A DNA stretch of 61,669 nt from positions 1 to 61,669 of the forward strand of contig JACFNF010000017.1 of NCBI GenBank assembly GCA_019454985.1, read 5' to 3'. The notes beneath the pieces are model-generated. The model searched no databases. It had not been told where the DNA came from and saw only the letters and a list, made by a program, of their open reading frames with translations. The translations under genes were made by a program, and so were the position numbers. Positions 45,749-56,311 of this stretch are shown here, piece by piece. Each line of letters opens with the position of its first letter. Positions within the stretch are counted from its first letter, which is position 1. This DNA is from Bacteroidales bacterium (GTDB lineage: Bacteria; Bacteroidota; Bacteroidia; Bacteroidales; F082).

Positions 45749-47914
45749 ATGCCCAAGAAGAAAGCTGTTGCCACCGGTGTGAAAAGTGCGCTCACCGGAA
45801 AAATTCTCAATCTGTTGGCTTCCCGGCCATTTAAGCCTGTGAACTACAAGCAGGTGAGTAAAGAACTGAATATTAAAGATAAAGCCGGGAAAGATATGGT
45901 TTTCAATATTCTTTTGGAACTGGCCGACGAAGGCAAACTCATTCAGGATAAGCCCTATCGCTATCTGCTTGCCAAATCACTCATTGGCGAATACGCCGCA
46001 AAAAAAGAGCTCATCACCGGTCGGGTTGATATGAAAAGCACCGGAAAAGCTTATGTGATTCCCGAAAAAGGGGAAGAAGACATTTATATTGCGCCCAACA
46101 ATGTGGGCAAAGCGCTTCATGGCGATACCGTAAAGGTGAGTCTGTTTCCAAAACGCAAAAACCATAAAACTGAAGGCGAAATTGTGGAAATCGTCGAACG
46201 GAACAAAATGGATTTTGTGGGAGTCATCAATATTTCTAAGCAGTTTGGATTTTTGGTGCCCGACAGCAGCTCTATGCCGGTGGATATCTTTGTGGCAAAA
46301 GAGGCACTTCACCAGGCAAAAAATGGCGACAAGGTGATTGTCCGCATCACCGACTGGCCAAAGGAGTCGAAGAATCCCTTTGGAGAAGTGATTCGGGTTT
46401 TAGGCCGGCCTGGCGATAACGATGTGGAGATGCAGTCAATTTTGGCCGAATATGGCTTTCCGCTCGAATTTCCGCGAGAAGTGGAAAATGAGATGGAGAA
46501 AATGAAACCTCAAATTTCGGCCGCCGAGATTGAAAAACGACGTGATTTCCGAAATGGCTGGACCATCACCATTGACCCGGCCGATGCCAAAGACTTCGAC
46601 GATGCCCTTTCGCTGCGCCTTTTGGACAATGGCCGGATAGAGGTGGGAGTTCATATCGCCGATGTGTCGTTTTATGTGCCCGAAGGAAGTGCCACCGACC
46701 GCGAAGCCCAAAACCGCGGCACTTCCGTCTATCTCGTGGATCGAACCATCCCCATGCTGCCCGAAAAACTTTCGAACAACATCTGCTCACTCCGCCCCCA
46801 TGAAGAAAAACTTTGTTTCTCAGCCGTTTTTGAAATGGACGAAAATGCCGATGTTCATCAGGAATGGATTGGCAAAACCATTATCCGCTCCGTCCGGCGC
46901 TATGCGTACGAAGAAGTGCAAAGCATAATAGAAGGCGGCGATGGCGATTTTAAAGAACAACTCCTTTTGCTTCACAACTTAGCCACCAAACTCCGTGAAA
47001 AACGTACAAAATCCGGCTCCATCAACTTCCATTCCGAGGAGGTGAAGTTTGTGCTCGACGAAAACGGAAAGCCCATTGACACCTTCATCAAAGTGCAGCA
47101 GGAGAGCCACATGCTCATCGAAGATTTCATGCTGCTGGCCAACCGCTGTGTGGCCGAACGCATTGGAAAGCCCGCCGGACGAAAAAAAATCAAGCCCTTT
47201 GTCTATCGCATTCACGATGAGCCAAACCCCGAAAAGCTGGCCACTTTCGTTCAGTTTGTCAGCAAATTAGGCTACGAAATGAATATCAGCAACCGCGAGA
47301 AACTCGTCAAATCCTACAACAACCTCTTCAGGGCGGTGGAAGGACGTGGCGAAAAAAACTTAGTGGAAGCCGTGGCCATCCGTACCATGGCCAGAGCTGA
47401 ATACAGCACCCAAAACATTGGCCACTATGGGCTGGCTTTCAAATTCTATACCCATTTCACCTCGCCCATCCGCCGATATCCCGATCTGATGGTTCACAGG
47501 CTGCTCCAACGCTATCTGCTCGAAAACAAAGAGGAGATTTCGGCCGAAACCCTCGAACCTGTTTGCAAGCATGCCTCAGAAATGGAACGACGAGCAGCCG
47601 AAATGGAACGCGAAAGCGTCAAATACAAACAGGCCGAATACCTTGCCGATAAGGTAGGAAAAGTGTTCGAAGGCCTCATTTCGGGCGTGAGCAAATGGGG
47701 GATCTTTGTCGAACTCAAACAAAGCAAGTGCGAAGGTATGGTGCGCTACAACGAAATGCCCGGCGATTATTACTACCTCGACGAAGACAACTATTGCGTC
47801 ATCGGGCAGCACTACGGAAAAGTGTTTCGCCTCGGCGATCCCGTATCCATTCGTGTGAAAAAAGTGGATATCATCCAGAAAAAACTCGACTTCGCAATCG
47901 TGGATGCCAATTGA
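45749..47914 (+). CDS. rnr: Ribonuclease R
   Basis: A 721-residue 3'-5' exoribonuclease that degrades structured RNA. An N-terminal winged-helix part, two cold-shock RNA-binding domains, the RNB catalytic domain with the acidic motif IDPADAKDFDDALS (metal-binding aspartates), and a C-terminal S1 domain (VFEGLISGVSKWGIFVEL) appear in order. The ATG at 45749 is used because the -7 box at 45721-45728 lies inside the longer frame. It forms its own unit between the SusCD operon terminator and the M81 gene. Confidence 0.95.
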   Translation: MPKKKAVATGVKSALTGKILNLLASRPFKPVNYKQVSKELNIKDKAGKDMVFNILLELADEGKLIQDKPYRYLLAKSLIGEYAAKKELITGRVDMKSTGKAYVIPEKGEEDIYIAPNNVGKALHGDTVKVSLFPKRKNHKTEGEIVEIVERNKMDFVGVINISKQFGFLVPDSSSMPVDIFVAKEALHQAKNGDKVIVRITDWPKESKNPFGEVIRVLGRPGDNDVEMQSILAEYGFPLEFPREVENEMEKMKPQISAAEIEKRRDFRNGWTITIDPADAKDFDDALSLRLLDNGRIEVGVHIADVSFYVPEGSATDREAQNRGTSVYLVDRTIPMLPEKLSNNICSLRPHEEKLCFSAVFEMDENADVHQEWIGKTIIRSVRRYAYEEVQSIIEGGDGDFKEQLLLLHNLATKLREKRTKSGSINFHSEEVKFVLDENGKPIDTFIKVQQESHMLIEDFMLLANRCVAERIGKPAGRKKIKPFVYRIHDEPNPEKLATFVQFVSKLGYEMNISNREKLVKSYNNLFRAVEGRGEKNLVEAVAIRTMARAEYSTQNIGHYGLAFKFYTHFTSPIRRYPDLMVHRLLQRYLLENKEEISAETLEPVCKHASEMERRAAEMERESVKYKQAEYLADKVGKVFEGLISGVSKWGIFVELKQSKCEGMVRYNEMPGDYYYLDEDNYCVIGQHYGKVFRLGDPVSIRVKKVDIIQKKLDFAIVDAN

Positions 47915-48095
47915 AAAACCAAAGTACATTCCATCTTAATTTATGCAGAAAATCCCGCCTTGATTTTCCGGTCGAAAGTGGAATAAAACGGCTGAGGATA
48001 TCGAAAACTTTCGGATATTTGGCCTGCCGGCTTGTTTCTGTTTCTGAATAAGCCCAATGATGCTTCTCGGAAAATTTTGTAATCTACTCATCATC

Positions 48096-49658
48096 ATGAA
48101 AAGAATTGTTTTTTTTGGACTTGTCGCGGCAGGATTTTTCCTTTCTGTGAGTTTGTCGGCCCAATCATCAAAACCTCTTCCACGGGTAGCCATCTGCGGT
48201 TTGGCCATCGAGTCGAGCACCTTTTCGCCGGCTCAGTCCACCGAAGAGGCTTTTCGGGTCAGACGAGGACAGGATGTATTTTCTTATTACCCATTTCTTG
48301 CAGCCGACCAGCCCGATCGTGCCCGTGCCCAATGGTTTCCTACCCTGCGGGGTCATGCCATCCCCGGAGGCATCGTTGTTCGCGAGGCTTACGAGAAATT
48401 GGTAAATGAAACCCTTGAGTTGCTCCGCAAAAACCTGCCTTACGACGGCATCTTTTTCGATATTCATGGTGCCATGAGCGTGGTGGGATTAGACGACCCC
48501 GAGGGCGATTTTATTGTCAGAATCCGCGAGGTAGTAGGCCCGAAGCCTGTTATCTCCACTTCGATGGATCTTCATGGCAATGTGAGCGTGCGTTTGGCTC
48601 AAAACACTGACCTCATCACCTGTTATCGGCTTGCGCCTCACGATGATGCCTTGGAATCGAAACAAAGGGCACTCGAAAACCTGCTGCAACGGCTCGAAAC
48701 AGGCAAAGGCAAGCCGGCATATAAAGTCTGGATACCCGTTCCGATACTCCTTCCGGGCGAAAAAACCAGCACCCGAATCGAACCGGCCAAAAGTCTTTAC
48801 GCCCGGGTAGATCCCATCACCAAACGCGACGGAATAATTGACGCTGCAATTTGGATTGGTTATGCCTGGGCCGACGAACCTCGCAACCACGCCGTGGTGA
48901 TGGTAACGGGCGATGACAAACAGGCCGTTGCCGGAGCAGCAACTGAATTGGCCACACAGTTCTGGAATGTGCGTAACGAGTTTGAGTTTGTTGCCCCTGT
49001 AGCTCAGCTTCACGAATGTATTGACTTGGCTCTGAAAAGCAAAACACCACCATTCATTATCAGCGATATGGGCGACAACCCTACCGCAGGTGGTGCCGGT
49101 GATGTGAGCTGGACCATGACCGAAATTCTCAAACGTCCCGAGTTTCTCAACGAAAACGGCCCCTCCCTCATCTATGCTTCACTGCCGGGACCCGATCTGG
49201 TGGAAAAAGCCTTAGCTGCCGGTATCGGTAACGAAGTCGAAGGCTGGGCAGGCGGCATCATTGATTACCGTTATGCACTCCCGGTCAAAATCAAAGGTAT
49301 CGTAAAAGCTATCCATCAGGGCGACCCGGCGGCCGAAACCGAAGTCGTTGTGCAAACAGGAAGTGTGAAAGCTATCATTACCAAAAAACGAAAACCATAC
49401 CACTACGAAAACGACTTCCTCCGCCTTGGACTCAATCCGCGCCAGACCAATATCCTTGTGGTGAAAATTGGTTATTTAGTGCCCGAACTTTACGAGATGC
49501 GCGGCGACTGGATCATGGCTTTAACACCTGGCGGCGTGGATCAAGACCTCGAACGACTCGATTACAAACGCATCATCCGACCGATGTTCCCCTTCGATAA
49601 AGAAATGCCGGAACCCGACCTCAGCCCACGCTTCATCCAATCGTCGGATAAGCTTTGA
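48096..49658 (+). CDS. Exported MlrC-like M81 metallopeptidase
   Basis: A 520-residue M81 family protein (microcystinase C family). A signal peptide (about 1-23, ending SLSAQS) places it in the periplasm or outside. The zinc-ligand regions are visible as FFDIHGAM and MDLHGNVS, plus the conserved SDMGDNPTAGGAGD in the C-terminal domain. MlrC hydrolyses linearised microcystin and the tetrapeptide, at a bond involving iso-linked residues; most M81 proteins have no known substrate. The ATG at 48096 fits the signal peptide better than 48057. It is separated from rnr by 181 bases. A link to the isopeptide locus upstream is inference. Confidence 0.82.
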   Translation: MKRIVFFGLVAAGFFLSVSLSAQSSKPLPRVAICGLAIESSTFSPAQSTEEAFRVRRGQDVFSYYPFLAADQPDRARAQWFPTLRGHAIPGGIVVREAYEKLVNETLELLRKNLPYDGIFFDIHGAMSVVGLDDPEGDFIVRIREVVGPKPVISTSMDLHGNVSVRLAQNTDLITCYRLAPHDDALESKQRALENLLQRLETGKGKPAYKVWIPVPILLPGEKTSTRIEPAKSLYARVDPITKRDGIIDAAIWIGYAWADEPRNHAVVMVTGDDKQAVAGAATELATQFWNVRNEFEFVAPVAQLHECIDLALKSKTPPFIISDMGDNPTAGGAGDVSWTMTEILKRPEFLNENGPSLIYASLPGPDLVEKALAAGIGNEVEGWAGGIIDYRYALPVKIKGIVKAIHQGDPAAETEVVVQTGSVKAIITKKRKPYHYENDFLRLGLNPRQTNILVVKIGYLVPELYEMRGDWIMALTPGGVDQDLERLDYKRIIRPMFPFDKEMPEPDLSPRFIQSSDKL

Positions 49659-49716
49659 AATCAATCATTAAATGAGCTAAACGGTTATTTATTAACTTAA
49701 TCCAATCGAATAAACC

Positions 49717-50139
49717 ATGATGAAGAAACTTTTAAATCCTTTTCCAAACAAAGCCTTCAACGATGTACTGTTGTTGTTTCTGCGTGTGGCGGTGGGCCTG
49801 TTGTTGTTGTCGCACGGCTATCCGAAATTATTGAAACTCATCTCGGGACAGCCGATCAGTTTTGCCTCCATCATGGGTATGGGGCCGACGCTGTCGCTCG
49901 CTTTGGCCATGTTTGCCGAGTTTTTCTGCGCTTTATTTGTCATGTTCGGGCTGCTCACACGGTTTGCTGCCATTCCCATTGTGTTCACGTTTTTGGTCAT
50001 CGTAACCTTGGTTCACGGAGCTGATCCGTTGCCCCAGCGCGAACTTCCTTATCTCTATCTCATTGTTTATGTGATCATCCTTTTCAGCGGGCCGGGGAAA
50101 TACTCGCTTGATTATTTGTTGTTTCGCAAACGGAAATAA
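49717..50139 (+). CDS. DoxX family membrane protein
   Basis: A 140-residue inner-membrane protein with four hydrophobic helices and the DoxX-family features LRVAVGLLLLSHGYPKL and FAEFFCALFVMFGLLTR. DoxX-type proteins are often linked to redox homeostasis or as quinone-associated subunits, but most are uncharacterised. It lies 58 bases after the M81 gene on the same strand. Confidence 0.85.
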   Translation: MMKKLLNPFPNKAFNDVLLLFLRVAVGLLLLSHGYPKLLKLISGQPISFASIMGMGPTLSLALAMFAEFFCALFVMFGLLTRFAAIPIVFTFLVIVTLVHGADPLPQRELPYLYLIVYVIILFSGPGKYSLDYLLFRKRK

Positions 50140-50210
50140 CCCCTTTTTCTATTTGAAGCCGACATCAACTGAAAACACTTTTCCCGAGGTTTACAAAATT
50201 CTATTTCCCT

Positions 50211-50242
50211 AAAAAATAAAGCGTTCAATATGAACGCTTTAT
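50211..50242 (-). terminator. Terminator of tRNA-Arg
   Basis: ATAAAGCGTTCA and TGAACGCTTTAT form a perfect 12-bp stem with a 3-base loop (50216-50242). On the minus strand the stem is followed by a T run, so it serves the tRNA-Arg gene. On the plus strand no T run follows, so it would be weak for doxX. Confidence 0.85.
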
Positions 50243-50253
50243 CGTGAATCATG

Positions 50254-50325
50254 TAGCCCCACCAGGACTCGAACCTGGATTTAAAGTTTAGGAAACTTCC
50301 GTTCTATCCCTTGAACTATAGGGCC
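50254..50325 (-). tRNA. tRNA-Arg (anticodon CCT)
   Basis: On the minus strand: acceptor GGCCCTA pairing with TGGGGCT, D arm GTTC/GAAC, anticodon stem GAAGT/ACTTT around loop TTCCTAA (anticodon CCT, codon AGG), T arm CCAGG-TTCGAGT-CCTGG and discriminator A. CCA is not encoded. A perfect hairpin terminator follows 11 bases downstream. Confidence 0.95.
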
Positions 50326-50394
50326 TTTGTAAAGGGTATTGTTTCGGGCGGCAAAAATAAACTAATTTTCCGAACAACACAACCGCCCTTTGTT

Positions 50395-51354
50395 TCAGAG
50401 CTTTGGCGCAATCATCTGTTCAAGACGGATGAGGTCGGCAGCAAATTTGCGGATTCCCTCGGCTAATTTTTCGGTTGCCATGGCATCTTCGTTGAGCAGC
50501 CAACGGAACATTTTCTCATCTGGAAGAATCTTGTTAATCTTTAACCTTTTCGATTCTTCAACATTCAGCTTCGGACTGATTGGTTGCGTCATCGTTTCGA
50601 GTTCGGCCAATAGCGATGGGGCGATGGTGAGCAGGTCGCAGCCGGCCAGCTCAATGATTTCGCCTGTGTTTCGGAAACTGGCTCCCATCACTTCTGTTGC
50701 ATAACCAAAATGCTTGTAGTAATGGAAAATTTCGGTTACCGAAAGCACACCGGGATCTTCTGCCGGTGGAATATAATCCACTTTACGGTTGGCTTTATGC
50801 CAGTCGAGAATGCGCCCGACAAAAGGCGAGATGAGCTGGGCGCCTGCCTCGGCACTTGCAATGGCCTGTACCTTGCTGAACAATAAGGTCAAATTAGTGC
50901 GTATGCCCTCATTTTCAAGGATGGAAGCAGCCTGAATGCCTTCCCATGTAGCGGCAATCTTAATGAGGATGCGCTCGCGCGGAATCCCGTTTTGTTCGTA
51001 TAGCTCGATGAGCTGACGGGCTTTGTTGATGGTGCCGGTCATGTCGAACGAGAGCCGTGCATCCACCTCGGTGGAAACCCTGCCCGGCACAATCTTCAGT
51101 ATTTCCATCCCGAAATTCACCGAAAGGCGGTCGAGGCAGCTTTGAATGCGGTGTTGAAGGCTGTGAGCCGGTTTGCGGGCATACTGAATGGCTTCTTCCA
51201 CTAAGTGGCTGTATTTTTCGTCCGTGGCCGAAGCAAAAATCAGGGAGGGGTTGGTGGTGGCGTCAACGGGCTTATAGCGTTCAATGGATTCAAAATCGCC
51301 GGTATCGGCCACCACACGGGTGTATTCTTTGAGTTGTTCGAGGGTGTTTTTCAT
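50395..51354 (-). CDS. tal: Transaldolase
   Basis: A 319-residue TalB-type transaldolase that moves a dihydroxyacetone unit between sugar phosphates in the pentose phosphate pathway. [13 protein letters not shown] near residue 30, the Schiff-base lysine in [11 protein letters not shown] near residue 132, and [10 protein letters not shown] near residue 176 are visible. It starts 20 bases after metG on the same strand and is probably co-transcribed with it. rpiB, another enzyme of the pathway, opens the window. Confidence 0.95.
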   Translation of the reverse strand: MKNTLEQLKEYTRVVADTGDFESIERYKPVDATTNPSLIFASATDEKYSHLVEEAIQYARKPAHSLQHRIQSCLDRLSVNFGMEILKIVPGRVSTEVDARLSFDMTGTINKARQLIELYEQNGIPRERILIKIAATWEGIQAASILENEGIRTNLTLLFSKVQAIASAEAGAQLISPFVGRILDWHKANRKVDYIPPAEDPGVLSVTEIFHYYKHFGYATEVMGASFRNTGEIIELAGCDLLTIAPSLLAELETMTQPISPKLNVEESKRLKINKILPDEKMFRWLLNEDAMATEKLAEGIRKFAADLIRLEQMIAPKL

Positions 51355-51374
51355 CGCTGCTACTTTTTTTTGGT

Positions 51375-53438
51375 TTATTTCACTTCACTTCCGTTGTGAA
51401 AATCTTGTGTCGGTGTAACAAAACAGAGTTTCCCCTCGTGGTTTTCGGCCATCAGAATCATGCCTTGCGACACCACGCCCCGAAGTTCGCGCGGGGCTAA
51501 ATTCACCAACATCAATACTTTCTGCCCGATGATGTCCTGAGGTTGATAATGTTCGGCAATGCCGCTTACCACCGTTCGGGTATCGAGACCGGTATCAACG
51601 GTGAGTTTGAGCAGTTTCTTGGTTTTGGCCACCGGCTCGGCAGCCAAAATGGTTGCAGTACGAATATCCATCTTGGCGAAATCTTCGTAGGAAATATCGC
51701 TTTTCTGAGGTTTCAACACAGGAGCTTGCGCCTGAGTATTGGCCTTTTTGGTATTCTGAAGTCGTTCCACCTGAGCCTGAATAGCCTGATCTTCAATTTT
51801 TTCGAACAGATAGCCCGGCTCGCCCAATGAATGTCCGGCAACAAAAAGAGGCGTTTCGACTGCCTGCTGCCAGCTTTTACACTCAAGGCGCAGCATGGCC
51901 GACAGTTTTTCGGAACTGAACGGAAGGAACGGACGCGACAGTATCATCAGCTTACCGGCCAGCTCTAACGAAACGGCCAGAATGGTTTTCACTCGCTCCG
52001 GGTCGGTCTTAAACAGTTTCCATGGCTCGTTTTCAGTCAGGTATTTATTGCCTAAGCGCGCCAGGTTCATCAGCTCCGAAAGGGCTTCCCTAAAACGGAA
52101 AAGCTCCAAACTGGCGGCAATCTTTTCGGGAAAGGTATTCATCAGCCTCAGCGTCTCCCGGTCGTTTTCTGTCAACTGACCCATGGCGGGCACTAAACCA
52201 CCAAAATATTTCTGGGTGAGCACCAATGTTCGGTTTACGAAATTGCCGTATATGGCCAGCAGCTCGTTGTTGTTGCGTGCCTGAAAGTCGGCCCAGGTGA
52301 AGTCGTTGTCTTTGCTTTCGGGCGCATTGGCAGTGAGCACATAACGGAGTACATCCTGTTTGCCCGGGAAATCAACCAAGTATTCGTGCAGCCAGACGGC
52401 CCAGTTGCGTGAGGTGGAGATTTTGTCGCCTTCAAGGTTCAGAAACTCGTTGGCCGGCACATTGTCGGGTACAATATAACTGCCCTCGCTATGGAGCATC
52501 ACCGGGAAGATGATGCAGTGAAACACAATATTGTCTTTACCGATGAAATGAATGAGCCTTGAATCCTGACTTTTCCAATAGGGCTCCCAGTCTTTTCCGT
52601 TTTTTTCGGCCCATTCGCGGGTGGCCGAGATATAACCGATGGGCGCATCGAACCACACATACAGCACTTTTCCTTCGGTGTTATCTATCGGAACCTTCAC
52701 TCCCCAATCTAAGTCACGCGTCACGGCACGGGGCTGCAAACCCTGGTCTATCCACGATTTGCACTGCCCGTAAACATTGGTTTTCCAATCCTGCTGATGG
52801 CCCTCGATGATCCATTCCTTGAGCCAGCTTTCATACTGGTCTAAGGGCAGATACCAGTGTTTGGTTTCGCGCAACACGGGAATGTTTCCGCTCAAGGCCG
52901 AACGCGGGTTTTTCAGATCGAGCGGACTGAGCGAAGTGCCGCAGCTCTCGCATTGGTCGCCATAAGCTTTTTCGTTGCCACAGTGTGGGCAGACGCCCGT
53001 AATATACCGGTCGGCCAAAAACTGGCCGGCTTCCTCATCGAAATACTGTTTTGAGGTTTTTTCGATAAATACGCCTTTGTCGTAGAGCTTACGGAAAAAA
53101 ACCGCCGCAGTCTCGTGGTGAATGGGAGCCGAAGTACGCGAATAGACGTCGAATGAAATACCAAAAGCTTCAAACGAATCCCGAATCATCGTGTGATAGT
53201 GGTCAACCACTTCCTGTGGCTGTATATGCTGCTGCCGCGCCTTGATGGTGATAGGAACGCCATGCTCGTCCGACCCACCGATGAACAACACATCTTCGCC
53301 TTTCATCCTTAGATAACGCACATAGATGTCGGCCGGCACATAAACACCGGCCAGATGGCCGATATGGATGGGGCCATTGGCATAGGGCAGGGCAGAGGTA
53401 ATGGTGTGACGCTTGAATTGTTTACTTTTGGATTCCAT
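51375..53438 (-). CDS. metG: Methionyl-tRNA synthetase
   Basis: A 687-residue class I synthetase. The HIGH motif is in [10 protein letters not shown], the zinc knuckle is [18 protein letters not shown] near residue 144, and the KMSKS-type loop reads [10 protein letters not shown]-terminal EMAP/Trbp111-like tRNA-binding domain (about 585-687) contains [13 protein letters not shown] and [11 protein letters not shown]. The ATG at 53438 is used; the open frame extends 82 codons upstream into the divergent gene without family resemblance, and a -7 box lies at 53471-53478. The transaldolase follows 20 bases downstream. Confidence 0.96.
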   Translation of the reverse strand: MESKSKQFKRHTITSALPYANGPIHIGHLAGVYVPADIYVRYLRMKGEDVLFIGGSDEHGVPITIKARQQHIQPQEVVDHYHTMIRDSFEAFGISFDVYSRTSAPIHHETAAVFFRKLYDKGVFIEKTSKQYFDEEAGQFLADRYITGVCPHCGNEKAYGDQCESCGTSLSPLDLKNPRSALSGNIPVLRETKHWYLPLDQYESWLKEWIIEGHQQDWKTNVYGQCKSWIDQGLQPRAVTRDLDWGVKVPIDNTEGKVLYVWFDAPIGYISATREWAEKNGKDWEPYWKSQDSRLIHFIGKDNIVFHCIIFPVMLHSEGSYIVPDNVPANEFLNLEGDKISTSRNWAVWLHEYLVDFPGKQDVLRYVLTANAPESKDNDFTWADFQARNNNELLAIYGNFVNRTLVLTQKYFGGLVPAMGQLTENDRETLRLMNTFPEKIAASLELFRFREALSELMNLARLGNKYLTENEPWKLFKTDPERVKTILAVSLELAGKLMILSRPFLPFSSEKLSAMLRLECKSWQQAVETPLFVAGHSLGEPGYLFEKIEDQAIQAQVERLQNTKKANTQAQAPVLKPQKSDISYEDFAKMDIRTATILAAEPVAKTKKLLKLTVDTGLDTRTVVSGIAEHYQPQDIIGQKVLMLVNLAPRELRGVVSQGMILMAENHEGKLCFVTPTQDFHNGSEVK

Positions 53439-53470
53439 TTTGACGAAAAAATTTGTTGAAAAAAACGTTG

Positions 53471-53478
53471 CAAAGGTA
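53471..53478 (-). promoter_or_regulatory. -7 box (TACCTTTG) of metG-tal
   Basis: Minus-strand TACCTTTG, an exact TAnnTTTG match, 32 bases before the metG ATG. It also lies just upstream of the divergent LD-carboxypeptidase start at 53495. Confidence 0.55.
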
Positions 53479-53494
53479 ACCAAATAGTTTACAC

Positions 53495-54400
53495 ATGATT
53501 GCACCTCCGCCACTGCAGGCAGGCGATACCGTTGCGTTTGCCTCTCCCGCCCGAAGCATCGAACCGCATCAACTCGACGATGCCGCCGCACTTTTTGAAC
53601 GACATGGTTTTCGGGTGCGCCTCGATCCCGAAATTTTTGCCGTACATCACCAGTTTGGAGGCAATGACGCCCACCGTGCCGCACATTTCAACCGCCTGCT
53701 GTCCGATCCGCAAGTGAAAGCCATTGTGGCAGCACGGGGCGGTTTTGGATGCAACCGTACTACCGATGGGGTAGATTTTGAATTACTGCGCAAAAATCCA
53801 AAATGGATCGTCGGCTATTCCGACATCACCCATTTTCATGCCCTGATAGGCCAAAAAACCGGTCTGCAAAGCCTTCATGCCCCAATGGGAAAAGAAATGG
53901 GAAATATCACTGCACAATCCGAAGAAGCCATGATCAATGCGTTGACGGGCCGGTTTCCGAACTATCGTTTCATCACACATCCTCTGAACCGAGAGGGTGC
54001 TGCAAGCGGAATACTCATCGGAGGGAACCTGTCGGTACTTTACAGCTTAGCTGCTTCCGGAATGTTTCCCGAAACAAACGGCCGCATACTTTTTATTGAA
54101 GATGTGGACGAATACCTCTATCACATTGACCGGATGATGATCAGCCTCAAAAAGGCCGGAATATTCAGCCAAATCGCCGGTTTGGTAGTGGGCGCCTTTA
54201 CCGATATCCACGACCATCAGGTGCCTTTCGGACTCTCAATTGAGGAAATCATCCGCGAACATTGCGCCGACTTTGATTTCCCCATCGCTTTTGGCTTCGA
54301 GGCAGGCCATCAGCCCCAAAACCTCTGCTTAGTTATGGGGCGGCAAACCCATCTTGAAGTTGAACCGGAAAACGACAGTGTTTTAAATCAAGCATCATAA
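53495..54400 (+). CDS. LD-carboxypeptidase (S66 family)
   Basis: A 301-residue cytoplasmic serine peptidase that removes the terminal D-Ala from murein tetrapeptides during cell-wall recycling. The catalytic Ser lies in GYSDITHFH near residue 110, with the Glu in [15 protein letters not shown] and the His in EAGHQPQN as the rest of the triad. The ARGGFGCNR segment is conserved. It is divergent from metG and followed 18 bases later by yraN. Confidence 0.9.
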   Translation: MIAPPPLQAGDTVAFASPARSIEPHQLDDAAALFERHGFRVRLDPEIFAVHHQFGGNDAHRAAHFNRLLSDPQVKAIVAARGGFGCNRTTDGVDFELLRKNPKWIVGYSDITHFHALIGQKTGLQSLHAPMGKEMGNITAQSEEAMINALTGRFPNYRFITHPLNREGAASGILIGGNLSVLYSLAASGMFPETNGRILFIEDVDEYLYHIDRMMISLKKAGIFSQIAGLVVGAFTDIHDHQVPFGLSIEEIIREHCADFDFPIAFGFEAGHQPQNLCLVMGRQTHLEVEPENDSVLNQAS

Positions 54401-54418
54401 AATCAACATCATACGGTC

Positions 54419-54784
54419 ATGGCTACGCACAACGAATTGGGGAAATTGGGCGAAGAACTTGCTTTGCAGCTATTGCGCTCCAAAGGAATGAAGATTCTTG
54501 AAACCAACTGGCATTTCGGCCATCACGAAATTGATATTCTCGCCATGGACGGCGATACTTTGGTGGTTGTGGAAGTCAAAACCCGCAGCGGTACCTGGTT
54601 TGGCGAACCCGAATTTTCCGTAACCCGCGCCAAACAAAAAGCTTTGGTTAGAGCTGCTGAAGGTTATATCCAGAAAAACAACCTGAACATGGATACCCGT
54701 TTCGATGTCGTGTCCATCGTCATTACCCCTCACGAAAGAAAGGTTGATCATATTGAGGATGCCTTTTATCCAACCCTGCGCTGA
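54419..54784 (+). CDS. yraN: YraN/UPF0102 nuclease-fold protein
   Basis: A 121-residue protein with the restriction-endonuclease-like fold. GKLGEELALQLL at the start, then HEIDILAMDG and VVEVKTRSGTWFG give the E-x-D-x(n)-ExK catalytic pattern. The role is unproven, though a Holliday-junction-type activity has been suggested for the family. It lies 18 bases after the LD-carboxypeptidase gene on the same strand. Confidence 0.9.
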   Translation: MATHNELGKLGEELALQLLRSKGMKILETNWHFGHHEIDILAMDGDTLVVVEVKTRSGTWFGEPEFSVTRAKQKALVRAAEGYIQKNNLNMDTRFDVVSIVITPHERKVDHIEDAFYPTLR

Positions 54785-54861
54785 ATGAAAATTCACAGCG
54801 ATGAGTTTTTATTGGCTGCATCAGAGATATTTTGTTTATTTGTCCGCCAAAACAAAAAATT

Positions 54862-56208
54862 ATGAACCTGAAAACCATTTTTTTGAGCCTGTTGTTGATG
54901 ACGATGGGCTTTGTTGCAGCCCACGCACAGGACGAAACAACCCCCGAACCCAAACGGGTGAAAACCGGATGGACGTTTGGCGCCCTGCCCGCCATCTCGT
55001 TCGACACCGATTTAGGGTTTCAATATGGTGCCTTAGTCAACTTTTTCTATTACGGCGATGGGAAAACCTATCCCAAATACCAACACTCGCTCTACGGCGA
55101 AGTGTCGCGCTACACCAAAGGCAGCGGAATCAACCGCTTTTTCTACGATTCGGAATACCTGATTCCGGGCATCCGGCTCACGACCGATTTCAGCTATCTG
55201 ACCGATAAAGCCCTCGATTTTTATGGCTTCAACGGCTACGATGCCGTCTATAATTCCTCCTGGAGCGACGACAGCGATACGGCCAACTATATCTCGCGCA
55301 TGTTTTACCGCCACGAAAGGAAAATGCTGCGCTTTATGACTGACTTTCAGGGACGTTTCGGCCAAAGCAAGCTGCGCTGGGTGGCCGGCTTCGGAATACT
55401 GAAAAACACCATTGCTCCTGTGGACATCGAACGTCTGAACAAAGGCAAAAAAGAAGAAGATAAACTGCCCGATGTGCCCGGCCTGTTCGATAAATATGTG
55501 GACTGGGGGATCATCAAAGCTGATGAGAAGGAAGGCGGCTGGTCAAATTACCTGAAACTCGGCTTGGTGTACGACACCCGCGACTTTGAACCCAACCCGA
55601 TGAAGGGCATCTGGAGCGAAGTAGTGGTTTTTCTGTCTCCAGGATTCTTCGGCAACGGCGATTACGGCTTCAGTAAAATATCAGCCACACACCGCCAGTA
55701 TTTCACCTTGGTCAAAGACAAACTCTCTTTCGTTTACCGGCTCAACTATCAGGGAACCCTTGGCGGGAACGTGCCGTTCTATATGCAGCCTTATATGATC
55801 AATTCATTCAGCAACAGCTCCAATACCGACGGCTTAGGTGGCTCCAAAACCCTGCGCGGCATCATGCGCAACCGCGTGGTAGGCGATGGCTTTGCCTATG
55901 GAAATGCCGAGTTCCGATGGAAATTTTTCCGCACCGTGCTGCTCAAACAAAATCTGTATCTCGGCCTGAATGCCTTTGTTGATGCCGGACAGGTGGTGCA
56001 AAAAAGCAAATTCGACCTGAGCAATGTACCGGAGGCCGTGCGAAGCAACTTCTTCCTGAACGACGAAGAAAGCCTGCACACCAGCTATGGAGCCGGCCTG
56101 CGCGTGGTGATGAACGAAAACTTCATCTTAGCCATTGACTACGGTCTGCCCGCCAGCAAACGCGACGGCAATGGCGGCCTGTATATCGGACTGAATTACC
56201 TCTTCTAG
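54862..56208 (+). CDS. Outer-membrane beta-barrel, Omp85/BamA-like
   Basis: A 448-residue exported protein with a signal peptide (about 1-23, ending AHAQ). The rest resembles the barrel part of the Omp85 surface-antigen family, without POTRA domains. It includes LGLVYDTRDFEPNPMKG near residue 235, GGSKTLRGIMRNRVVGDG near residue 330, and a terminal aromatic strand GGLYIGLNYLF. The ATG at 54862 fits the signal peptide better than 54832. A strong terminator follows. The substrate or function is unknown. Confidence 0.82.
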   Translation: MNLKTIFLSLLLMTMGFVAAHAQDETTPEPKRVKTGWTFGALPAISFDTDLGFQYGALVNFFYYGDGKTYPKYQHSLYGEVSRYTKGSGINRFFYDSEYLIPGIRLTTDFSYLTDKALDFYGFNGYDAVYNSSWSDDSDTANYISRMFYRHERKMLRFMTDFQGRFGQSKLRWVAGFGILKNTIAPVDIERLNKGKKEEDKLPDVPGLFDKYVDWGIIKADEKEGGWSNYLKLGLVYDTRDFEPNPMKGIWSEVVVFLSPGFFGNGDYGFSKISATHRQYFTLVKDKLSFVYRLNYQGTLGGNVPFYMQPYMINSFSNSSNTDGLGGSKTLRGIMRNRVVGDGFAYGNAEFRWKFFRTVLLKQNLYLGLNAFVDAGQVVQKSKFDLSNVPEAVRSNFFLNDEESLHTSYGAGLRVVMNENFILAIDYGLPASKRDGNGGLYIGLNYLF

Positions 56209-56234
56209 AAAAAAACCTGACCAAAAATCTTGGT

Positions 56235-56263
56235 AAAAACAGCCTTTTTGGGCTGTTTTTTTT
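56235..56263 (+). terminator. Terminator after the Omp85-like barrel
   Basis: AAAAACAGCC pairs with GGCTGTTTTT around a 6-base loop and ends in a T run. It begins 26 bases after the stop codon. Confidence 0.88.
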
Positions 56264-56297
56264 GATTGCAGGATATGATTTCTCGCATAAAATGAGC

Positions 56298-56305
56298 TAC
56301 TTTTG
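56298..56305 (+). promoter_or_regulatory. -7 box (TACTTTTG) of the TPR/HTH gene
   Basis: TACTTTTG is an exact TAnnTTTG match that ends 6 bases before the ATG at 56312. The transcript may therefore be leaderless if that ATG is used, and the GGAGG at 56305-56309 would then not be transcribed in full. Confidence 0.45.
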
Positions 56306-56311
56306 GAGGAA

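Noticed and set aside
53439..53684. An 82-residue N-terminal extension of MetG
   Set aside because: It is antisense to the start of the LD-carboxypeptidase gene, lacks resemblance to MetG and includes the metG -7 box.
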